Assembly: GCF_015776785.2 (NCBI RefSeq)
Contig: NZ_LFMD02000025.1
Location: 1-63,885, forward strand
Reading direction: 5' to 3'
Source of the DNA: Kitasatospora sp. SUK 42
Lineage (GTDB): Bacteria > Actinomycetota > Actinomycetes > Streptomycetales > Streptomycetaceae
Length of the DNA stretch: 63,885 nt
Below the pieces are notes generated by a model. That model was given only the letters and a program-made list of their open reading frames with translations, ran no database searches and was not told where the DNA came from. The position numbers and the translations under genes are program-made. This document shows positions 56,546 through 63,885 of this stretch, in pieces; position 1 is the first letter of the stretch; each line of letters begins with the position of its first letter.

Positions 56546-59500
56546 TGTCCCGTCCTTCCCGCGAGGTCCCGCCACGAGAGCCCGAACAAGGCACCGAACT
56601 CCCGGACGCCGTCGGTCGGCAGACCACCGGCTTCGGCCATCGCCTTGCAGTGACTGAGGCAGCTGTTCGTGATCCCATCGTACGGGCCGCCGGGCGGAGC
56701 GTTGACCGCCTTGAACTGCGCTTTCATCGCCGCCTCCGGGTTGGGCAGCGAGATTTGCTTCGACCAGCGGTGAGCTGTTTCCGGCTGGAAGTAGTCGATC
56801 TCAGTAATCAACTTGTCCTCGGAGTGAATCTGCTCGGTATGCACACTCCGCGAGCCGTTCGAGATCTCGACGCTGTAGTGCGGAGTCGTGTCACCCGGTG
56901 AAGGCTCCCAGCTGTGCAAGGTGAGCGTTCCACCGCTCCCCTTGGCGCCCGGGTTTCCGCTCTCGTTGCTGGGGCGGGCGGCCTTGGCCGGGGAGGTGGG
57001 CTCCTTGACGGTCGGGGACGGGGTCCGAGGCGCCGCGGAGGCCGCCTTGCCGGCGTCCTGTTCGAGTGCTGACACGATCTTGCCGGCGCCGAGGCTTGCG
57101 ACCGCTGTCGCTCCGAGGGCCAGTCCGCCTGTGCCTGCGGCTCCCATCGCTGCTCCGGCCATGGCGCCGGAGAGGGTGGCGCCGGTTTCCAGGGCGCCGG
57201 CGAAGCCTTCGGCGGCGGCGGCGAGGACGCCGCCGCAGACGCCGCCGGAGGCGACGATGCAGGCGGCCGCGCCGACGACGACGGCGGTGACGACCATGGC
57301 GGCGATGACCGGGTGGTCCTCGACGGCCTTGACGACGGTGTGGACGGCGCTCTTGGCCTTGCACTTCAGCCAGCCGCTGAACCCTCCGCACTTCTTCTTG
57401 CCGCCGTCGCTGTGACCGCCGCCACCACCGCCACCGCCACCGCTGGTGCCGCCGCCACCGCCGTCACCGCTGTTGCCGGTGTCGGAGGCGGAGGTCCCGT
57501 TGGTGGGGGTGATGGGCTGGGAGGTGGAGGGCCCACCGGTGGTGCAGTTGGTGGAGGTCGGGTGCTCGTTGCAGTACTCGGCCAGTCGTCCGTCGCTGAC
57601 GGAGGTCAGGCCGCTGGCGTCGCTGCTGTTGAGCGGGTCGTTGTTGCTGTAGGCGTAGCCGTTCCACTGCTGGGGGCTACCCTCGGCCAGGAGCGGGTCC
57701 GGGTTGAGGAAGCGGCCGTGGACGGGGTCGTACTCGCGGGCGCCGAGGTTGGTCAGCCCGGTGGCGTCGTCCTTGGTGCCGCCGACGAAGCCCTTGTCAC
57801 CGGCCCAGGTCCCGGGCGCGGGCTGGGTGCCGCGCTGGTTGCCGAACGGGTCGGTGGGACGGCGCGAGACCGTCTGGGCGGCATCGGTGTTGATCTGGAC
57901 GCCGTTGGTGCCGTGCGGGTCGGACGCCTGGTAGACCAACTGGCCGCCGCCGGTGAGCGCGGTGACCCGGGTGATGGTGATGCCGCCCGGCGAACCGTAG
58001 TAGCGCACGTCGGTCATCGCCCCGGAGGCGGTGTCGAGGGTGAGCTCGTCCGATCCGAGGTTGAGGGTGGTCTTGCCCGGGTCACGGCGGATCAGCTGGT
58101 TGCCGTCCGCGTCGTACAGGTACGACGTCCCCTGGGACCCGGCCTTGGTGACGGAGTCGAGCTTGTCCTCCCCGTTCCAGGTGAGGGTGGTGGTGCCGGT
58201 GGTGTCGGTGACGCTGGTGGTGTTGCCCATCGCGTCGTACTGGTAGCTGGTGGTGGCCGTGCCGCTCGCGGACTTCGTCGAGGTCGACGTCAGCGCGTGC
58301 GGGCCACCGGTGCCGCCGCCCGTGTTCGGGGCGGTGGTGGCCGTGTTGACCGTGCCCGCGGGGTTGAACGCCTGGGTGGTGGTGATGTCCTTGGCGGTGT
58401 TGCCGGTGACATCGTGCTGCACCAGCGAGGTGCGGTTGCCCGTGGAGTCGTAGGTGTAGCTCTGCCAGTACGGGGACGGACCGCCCACGCTCGGCTTGCC
58501 GCCGGTGACGGCGGGGCCGTTCGTGTTGTTGCAGGCGCCGACGCCCGGCACGGACGGCGCCGCCTTGGTGGTGGTGTCGCCGGTGTCGGTCCAGGCGCTG
58601 GCGAGGCGGCCGAGGTAGTCGTAGGTGAAGCACTGCAGATCGGTCGCGGAGGCGCTCTGCACGTCCTTGACCGAGGTGATCTGCCCGGCCGGGTTGTAGG
58701 TGTAGGCGAACTGGTCGAGTGAGGTGGTGCCCGCCTGGCGGTCCAGGAAGGAGTTGACGAGCCGTCCGGTGGCCCAGTCGTACTGCTGGGTGGAGACGAC
58801 CTGCGTGCCGAAGTCCCCCACCGTGGTACGGGTGGGGCGGCCCGTGGCGTCGTACTGGACGTCGGTGACGAGAGTGCCGGCGCCGCCGGAGGCCATCAGC
58901 AGACCGGTGTTGCTGTAGGTGAAGTCGACCTCCTCCGCCGGCAGGCCGCCCACCGCGGGCAGGTTCGTGTGGTCCAGCGAACCGAGGACCGGGGTGTAGA
59001 CGTTGCTGGTGGTGTAGGTGGCCGCCAGCGGTCCCTCACCGCCCGTCCCGCCCGGGATGGTCATGGTGGAGCCGAGGATCCGGTACATCGCGTCGTAGCC
59101 GGTGACGGCCTGCGTGTACGCCCTGCTCGACGGACCCTGCGCGCCGCCCACGTACCGGGTGTTGGAGGCGAGCATGCCCTTGCCACCCGCCACGGTGTCA
59201 TAGGTCCAGGCGGCGAGCTGGTTCGCCGGTGCGACGCTCCCGTTGTACAGGCCGGTCTTGCGGCCGAGGACGTCGTAGGAGTAGGCCAGGGTGTTGCCCT
59301 TGGCGTCCGTGGTGGAGGCGACGCGGGAGTTGACGTCGAAGGTGGTGCTGGTCGTGCCGGAGTCCGGGTCCGTGACCGATGTCTGACGCCCGCGCAGGTC
59401 GTGCGTGTAGCTCCAGGTGTTGCCCGCCGCATCCTTGCGGGTCAGCGGCTGACCGGCCGGCGTGTACGCGTACGTCGTGACGTCCGCATCGGTCGCCACA

Positions 59501-62500
59501 CCCGTCGGCGCACTGCCGTGGTACTGCCACAACGCGGTGGTTCGGCCACGGGCGTCGGTGAACGTGCTGGTCGGCGACTTGCCCTGCGGCGGCGTCACGT
59601 CCACACGGTCCGCACCGGGGTAGGCGGTGGTGGTGACCCACTGCTGCTGGGCGTAGGACATGAACGCATCGCTCACGGGGCGGCCCGTGCCGTCGTAGGT
59701 GATCCAGTCCTGCGCGGGCACCTGCGAGTCCTGCGGAGCGAAGATCGTCCCGTTCGGCTGGTTCGCGCCGTCGAAGTACGCCGCGGCCGTCTTCACGGCC
59801 CAGCCGTGCGAGTCGTAGACCTGATCGGTGATCAGACGCCCCGTGCCGCCGGTCGCCGGGCTGCTCTGGGTCTGCCGCAGACGGCCCAGACCGTCGTACA
59901 GCTCGTTCCTGGTGCGGTAGGTGCCGTCCTCGTTGATCGCCTGCGAGGTGATCACGGTCGGAGCCGTGACACCATTGATCGCGTAGGAGAACGTGTAGTT
60001 CGCGCCCAGGTTCGTGGCCCGGTCCGGCTGCCACACCGCGGTCAGACGCCCTAGGGCGTCGTACTGCTTGGTGGTGACGCGGCCGTTGGCGTCGGTGGAC
60101 ACCAGCGGGATGCTGCGACCCGGGTCAAGGGTCTGGGTCGTCGACCACCCTGCTCCCATCGGGCCCGTCAGGGTGACGGTGGTGGGGATCGCGCCGGTGG
60201 CGGGGGTGAACGCGGTCTGCTGGGTGACGCCGTCGGAGCCCGCGGCGGAGGTCACCCGCCCGTAGGTGTCGAAGGTGGCGGAGGTCAGCTGCGCGTAGTT
60301 CGGCTGACCCGCGGCGTCGTAGGAGTCCACGGCCCAGGTGCTCGTCGGGTCCGCGGTGTCCCCGGCCTTGCCCGGCGCCATGTTGTCGTAGCGGGTCTGG
60401 GTGTCCTTCAGCGTGTTGTTCGCGTCGGGGGTGGTCCCGCACGGGCCCGCGACGATCTTCTCCCCGGACACCAGCATCCGCATCAGCGGGTTGCTGCCCG
60501 TCGCGTAGCTGGTGGTGGTGCAGATCTCCGGAGCGGCCGCGGTGCCGTCACCCTTGTCATCGCCCTGGATCGGGCGGTTGCCGTTGTTCGGGTCGAACGT
60601 CGTCACCGAACTCGTCGTGCGCCACGCCCCGTTGGACAGCTTCGTCCAGGACGAGGCCGTGGTGCTGGTGCTCTGGTAGCGCGCCACCAGGTCCGGCATG
60701 TTGTTCTGCTGGTGGTGCGTCGCGGTGACGACGTCGTTGGCGGTCACCGTGGAGGAGGCGCTCTGCACGTTGCCGCCGGCCTGGTCGAAGGCCTGCGTGC
60801 CGATCACGTTGCCCGTGCGCCACTTGTCGTCCGTGACCGTCACCGCGCTCGCGCCCGGGTACGGCGTGAACGACACTGACACGTTGCGCGTGGAACCGTT
60901 GGCGAGGTAGTCGCCGTTCATGCCCCGCAGGTACGTCGTGACCTGCTGGGTCTTGGGCGCCTCACCCGAGTAGCCGCTGCCGGTCGTGGTCGTCACCGTC
61001 TGGTAGCCGCGGAAGTCGTCCCAGGTCCGCACCTTCGGGTCGGTGAACTCTCCGTCGTTGCGGTGCCAGGCCGCCGTGCCGCCGTAGGTGTAGTTCGTCG
61101 ACTTCGTCAACGTCGTTCCGGTGACGGCGTCCTGCTCGGTCACCGACGTGACCAGGTACTTGTTGAACCAGTCGCTCACCGGATCCGGCGAGGAGGAACC
61201 CGGCAGGTACCAGTGCACCGGCATGCACGCCATCGTGTTGCCGTCCTCCGAGGACGGCATCGTGCTGTTGACACGCGAGCACTGGGGGTCTGCGTAGTTC
61301 ACGTTGATCTGCCCACCGGTCTCGGCGGTGATCTGCTGGATCCGCGGACGCAGGAACCCGGGCTCCGCCGGCACCAGGCCGTCGACCCGGTTCGCCAGCT
61401 CCCGCGCGGTGAACGACACCGCCGGCAGTGCCACCGCCGGCCGGCCGTTCGTGGCCGTGCGCACGATCGAGGCCAGCCACAGCGCCGGCTTCGTACCGTC
61501 CCCCGGGTCGGGGAACGTGTGGTTCAGCGCCCACGAGTCCACCGTCGTGTAGCTGGAGCCGACCAGCACCTGCGTGCTGATCTGCGACAGCATCAACGGC
61601 GACCAGAACGTCGGCGAGTAGTTCTTGCACGACCCCGACGACCCGCAGGCCTGGTCCAGCGGCGTGTCCGGCCAGTTCGACTGGTTCGCCACCGTCCGGT
61701 TCCCCGACGTACACGTCACACTGCCCGACGCCACACACCGCTCAGCCGTCGTGAACAGCACCTTCGCGGCGGGATTGACACCGCCGCCCGCGGCGAGCTG
61801 CTCGGGAAGGCGCTGGCCGTAGGCGATCTGCGTCACCTCGGCGGCCCGCACGTACGGCGTGAGCGTGCCGTTGCCGCTGTTCTGGCCGCCGCCACGGGAG
61901 TAGTAGTTCAGATCCTGCTGGTAGGAGTAGGTGATCAGGTTCTGGTGGGTGTCCACGACGTAGTCGAGGTTCCACCGCCACCCCTCCTGGCACCACGAAC
62001 CCTTTCCGGTCGAGGAGTTGTAGCAGTCGTCCCCGCTGTTCGGCGAGTAGACCGGCACGTACTCCACCGAGTTCGTCGCCGCATCGCTGTGGTTTCCGCC
62101 GGGAAGGTGGTTCTGGCCGAAGTAGTACTGGATGCCGTCGGTCGTGGTCACCCGCCAGTACTCGCCGTTGTGCGCCTCGTTCGCCGCGCCCGTCAGCTGC
62201 TCGATCTTCGAGCCGTCGTCCCCCTGAAGGTGCCACACCCCCGTCGCGTCGTCGCGCACCAGGGTGCCCGAGTGACCTCCCAGGCTCAGCGACGCGTTCT
62301 GGCCACCCCAGCAGACATCACCCGAGTTCGTGATCCCGTCCTTGTCGCAGGACCGGTAAGAGCGCTCGATGAAGCCGGGCTGGTAGTCCCAGCCCTCACC
62401 GACCCAGGACGACTGCGCGTTCTGCGAGGACGTCTTCCCGTCCACCATCGACGAGTCGTAGCCCAGCGACAGCGCCGGACCGGCACCACCGATCGACGCC

Positions 62501-63396
62501 GGCGTCTGGATCGGGTACGAGTAGGTGAAGTTGCCCATGTTCGAGCCCGCGCCCCACGCCGCCGACGAGGACAACGGCGAAGCCGAGTACCCGCCCATCG
62601 GACCCGACGGCGTGGCCGTTGCCGCCAGCACCGCCGACGTCTGAACGGCCGACACCTGCGTGTCCGACGCCCGCACGACCTGACCGCCGGAACCCGCCGG
62701 CAGCGAGCTCTTACTTACCGTGGACGCCGCCGGAAGCGTGACCTGGGCGGTCAGAACGCCGGTCTTCGGGTCCACGCTGGATTCGACCGGCGTCTGCGTA
62801 CGGCACTCCGCGCTGTCCGGCGTCGTCAATGCACACGCCGGAAGCTGGATCAGCCGCGCACGATCCGACCATCCGGCTCCCTGGAGGTTCTTCAGGTCCA
62901 GGGCCACCTTTACACTTCGCCCACTTGACGAAGCGTCAGTTCCGGTGAGGGCGACGAGTGCTCCGCTCACACCGGCGGCCTTGCCCTCGTCCGGGCCCGA
63001 TACGTCCACCCGGACCGAGCCCGCCGAATTCCCGTCGCCCTGGGCGACCTTCACCGGCAACTGCCCGGCCTGCACCGGATTCGCGTCCGGCAGTGCCACC
63101 GTCGCCGAACCGCCCGAAACCGCCGCCGAATTGGCGGGCTTCCATTCGCCCGGCACCGGGTACTCCGCGCCCGGCAGCTTCCCGGGCTTCACGTCCTCAC
63201 CCTTGACGGACTTCTGCTCCGCCAGGGGCGTCTTCGGCGACCACACCTTGCCGTGCGGCCGCGCCGCGGCCCACGCCTCGGCGGACGGAGCCATGATCAA
63301 TGATGTCAAAACGGACAAGAAGACGAGAAGGGGCACCCAAGGATGTCCCCCCCTTAACCATCTCCCGAGCGGCGCCTGTATACGCCAAGCCCCCAT
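56542..63396 (-). CDS. RHS-repeat polymorphic toxin
   Basis: 2284 residues. A signal peptide (about 1-42, cleavage near AEA or WAA) precedes a long N-terminal beta-rich region, then YD/RHS repeats (about 950-1860, such as YDALGRLTAVW and YDVLGRKTGLY) and the core end YDPVHGRFLNPDPL near residue 1885. A Gly/Ser-rich linker and a hydrophobic pre-toxin part (VIAAMVVTAVVVGAAACIVA) lead to the variable tip of about 130 residues. The tip has H2173 in PHYSVEI and C2246 in NSCLSHC, so it may be a permuted papain-like (NlpC/P60-like) cysteine enzyme. GAGGGG precedes the ATG at 63396. The next gene overlaps it and is the immunity candidate. Confidence 0.9.
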   Translation of the reverse strand: MGAWRIQAPLGRWLRGGHPWVPLLVFLSVLTSLIMAPSAEAWAAARPHGKVWSPKTPLAEQKSVKGEDVKPGKLPGAEYPVPGEWKPANSAAVSGGSATVALPDANPVQAGQLPVKVAQGDGNSAGSVRVDVSGPDEGKAAGVSGALVALTGTDASSSGRSVKVALDLKNLQGAGWSDRARLIQLPACALTTPDSAECRTQTPVESSVDPKTGVLTAQVTLPAASTVSKSSLPAGSGGQVVRASDTQVSAVQTSAVLAATATPSGPMGGYSASPLSSSAAWGAGSNMGNFTYSYPIQTPASIGGAGPALSLGYDSSMVDGKTSSQNAQSSWVGEGWDYQPGFIERSYRSCDKDGITNSGDVCWGGQNASLSLGGHSGTLVRDDATGVWHLQGDDGSKIEQLTGAANEAHNGEYWRVTTTDGIQYYFGQNHLPGGNHSDAATNSVEYVPVYSPNSGDDCYNSSTGKGSWCQEGWRWNLDYVVDTHQNLITYSYQQDLNYYSRGGGQNSGNGTLTPYVRAAEVTQIAYGQRLPEQLAAGGGVNPAAKVLFTTAERCVASGSVTCTSGNRTVANQSNWPDTPLDQACGSSGSCKNYSPTFWSPLMLSQISTQVLVGSSYTTVDSWALNHTFPDPGDGTKPALWLASIVRTATNGRPAVALPAVSFTARELANRVDGLVPAEPGFLRPRIQQITAETGGQINVNYADPQCSRVNSTMPSSEDGNTMACMPVHWYLPGSSSPDPVSDWFNKYLVTSVTEQDAVTGTTLTKSTNYTYGGTAAWHRNDGEFTDPKVRTWDDFRGYQTVTTTTGSGYSGEAPKTQQVTTYLRGMNGDYLANGSTRNVSVSFTPYPGASAVTVTDDKWRTGNVIGTQAFDQAGGNVQSASSTVTANDVVTATHHQQNNMPDLVARYQSTSTTASSWTKLSNGAWRTTSSVTTFDPNNGNRPIQGDDKGDGTAAAPEICTTTSYATGSNPLMRMLVSGEKIVAGPCGTTPDANNTLKDTQTRYDNMAPGKAGDTADPTSTWAVDSYDAAGQPNYAQLTSATFDTYGRVTSAAGSDGVTQQTAFTPATGAIPTTVTLTGPMGAGWSTTQTLDPGRSIPLVSTDANGRVTTKQYDALGRLTAVWQPDRATNLGANYTFSYAINGVTAPTVITSQAINEDGTYRTRNELYDGLGRLRQTQSSPATGGTGRLITDQVYDSHGWAVKTAAAYFDGANQPNGTIFAPQDSQVPAQDWITYDGTGRPVSDAFMSYAQQQWVTTTAYPGADRVDVTPPQGKSPTSTFTDARGRTTALWQYHGSAPTGVATDADVTTYAYTPAGQPLTRKDAAGNTWSYTHDLRGRQTSVTDPDSGTTSTTFDVNSRVASTTDAKGNTLAYSYDVLGRKTGLYNGSVAPANQLAAWTYDTVAGGKGMLASNTRYVGGAQGPSSRAYTQAVTGYDAMYRILGSTMTIPGGTGGEGPLAATYTTSNVYTPVLGSLDHTNLPAVGGLPAEEVDFTYSNTGLLMASGGAGTLVTDVQYDATGRPTRTTVGDFGTQVVSTQQYDWATGRLVNSFLDRQAGTTSLDQFAYTYNPAGQITSVKDVQSASATDLQCFTYDYLGRLASAWTDTGDTTTKAAPSVPGVGACNNTNGPAVTGGKPSVGGPSPYWQSYTYDSTGNRTSLVQHDVTGNTAKDITTTQAFNPAGTVNTATTAPNTGGGTGGPHALTSTSTKSASGTATTSYQYDAMGNTTSVTDTTGTTTLTWNGEDKLDSVTKAGSQGTSYLYDADGNQLIRRDPGKTTLNLGSDELTLDTASGAMTDVRYYGSPGGITITRVTALTGGGQLVYQASDPHGTNGVQINTDAAQTVSRRPTDPFGNQRGTQPAPGTWAGDKGFVGGTKDDATGLTNLGAREYDPVHGRFLNPDPLLAEGSPQQWNGYAYSNNDPLNSSDASGLTSVSDGRLAEYCNEHPTSTNCTTGGPSTSQPITPTNGTSASDTGNSGDGGGGGTSGGGGGGGGGHSDGGKKKCGGFSGWLKCKAKSAVHTVVKAVEDHPVIAAMVVTAVVVGAAACIVASGGVCGGVLAAAAEGFAGALETGATLSGAMAGAAMGAAGTGGLALGATAVASLGAGKIVSALEQDAGKAASAAPRTPSPTVKEPTSPAKAARPSNESGNPGAKGSGGTLTLHSWEPSPGDTTPHYSVEISNGSRSVHTEQIHSEDKLITEIDYFQPETAHRWSKQISLPNPEAAMKAQFKAVNAPPGGPYDGITNSCLSHCKAMAEAGGLPTDGVREFGALFGLSWRDLAGRTGQ

Positions 63397-63609
63397 CTGA
63401 ATCCCCTCAAGAGAGACTAATCAACGACCCATCACATGTCTTTGTGACGGCCGAAGAGGACCCTAGCGTGGCGTTGATCGGATGCACATAGGGATTCGAT
63501 GTCGGGATAACTCCGATGGGACTTGACTCCCCCACTCGCGGACCTCCATCGTTCCCGTCGAACGTCCGCGTCATCGCGGAATTTATCGGGGAGGACGAAA
63601 ATTCTCACA

Positions 63610-63885
63610 ATGTCCAGTTTCAGAACCTTGTCCGAGGCGAGGGGACCGAGGACGAGAAGGCGACGCACCGCGCAGCTCGTCGCCATGGCCGCCACCAGCG
63701 CCCTGGGAATCGGCATGCTCGGCGCTCCGGCCGCCCTCGCAGCCACGCCCACGCCCACGGGCGCCCAAGTGGCTCTGACGCCGTTGCAGCAGGGCATCGT
63801 GGACGCGCGGGCGAAGGCCAAGTCGACGGGTAAGCCGGTCGTGGTCGACGCGATGACCACCGAGACGTCGCTGACCCTCATCAAC
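63610..63885 (+). CDS. Secreted protein, N-terminal part (3' end beyond window)
   Basis: 92 residues are visible. A basic stretch (RTRRRRTAQLVAMAATS) and a signal peptide end near ALAATP, then a helical segment (TPLQQGIVDARAKAKSTGKPVVVDAMTTE). The visible start resembles the N-terminus of large secreted RHS-locus partner proteins (inference by pattern only). It is divergent from the RHS gene, with a 213-bp shared promoter region. Its ribosome-binding site (GGGGAGGAC) lies 15 bases upstream, slightly far. Confidence 0.7.
   Translation, partial: MSSFRTLSEARGPRTRRRRTAQLVAMAATSALGIGMLGAPAALAATPTPTGAQVALTPLQQGIVDARAKAKSTGKPVVVDAMTTETSLTLIN

Noticed and set aside
57600..63000. Many repeats within the RHS gene
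   Set aside because: They reflect protein YD/RHS repeats, not a nucleotide repeat element.

Overview
The window is very GC-rich DNA with GC-ending codons, GTG starts and many long antisense shadow frames. A chaplin, an XRE/DUF397 pair, a signal-peptide RHS protein, a resuscitation-promoting factor and several Tat-type signal peptides point to a spore-forming actinomycete of the Streptomyces/Kitasatospora group. I see no tRNA, rRNA, CRISPR array or intact insertion sequence.

Layout. 1-5.9 kb: a sugar-uptake operon on the minus strand (solute-binding lipoprotein, two permeases, GH36-like glycosidase, LacI regulator) with a palindromic operator. 6-10.8 kb: a radical-SAM plus nucleotidyltransferase-like pair, an XRE/DUF397 pair, a lipoprotein and an orphan. 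10.9-16.2 kb: a secreted GDSL esterase, two alpha/beta hydrolases, and a divergent MerR/methyltransferase pair. 16.2-20.9 kb: a lysA-type decarboxylase behind a 61-residue ORF, then kdpB without kdpA or kdpC, and a universal-stress protein. These last transcription units share the element GTCAG-N6-GTCAA. 21-27.4 kb: a collagen-like esterase, small membrane and secreted proteins, a hydrolase/TetR pair and an oxidoreductase. 27.4-36.7 kb: a phosphatase, a divergent MFS and ArsR-rhodanese/cysteine-desulfurase locus with twin operators, an Rpf-LysM protein, a methyltransferase and a large APC permease. 36.9-39.1 kb: a copper cassette (multicopper oxidase plus a His-rich membrane protein). 39.4-45.3 kb: an ESX-type small protein with an alpha/beta-hydrolase partner, a lipoprotein, a YccF protein, an SRPBCC protein, an acyl-CoA synthetase and a chaplin.

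The most unusual region is 45.4-55.8 kb. It encodes a specialised Hsp70 machine: an Hsp70 with four equally spaced zinc ribbons between its nucleotide-binding and substrate-binding domains, a GrpE-like protein with an acidic tail, a J-like protein without HPD, a 1376-residue membrane-anchored TPR protein with a B-box-like zinc site, and a 97-residue zinc-ribbon protein with the same cysteine spacing. A divergent eukaryotic-type kinase fused to a repeat domain completes it. Start/stop overlaps couple the genes. This looks like a chaperone-signalling system separate from housekeeping DnaK-GrpE-DnaJ, and its function cannot be read from the sequence.

The right end (55.9-63.9 kb) carries a 2284-residue RHS polymorphic toxin with a candidate papain-like tip, its overlapping immunity candidate, an IS30-like transposase remnant broken by an 8-bp duplication, and the start of another secreted protein.
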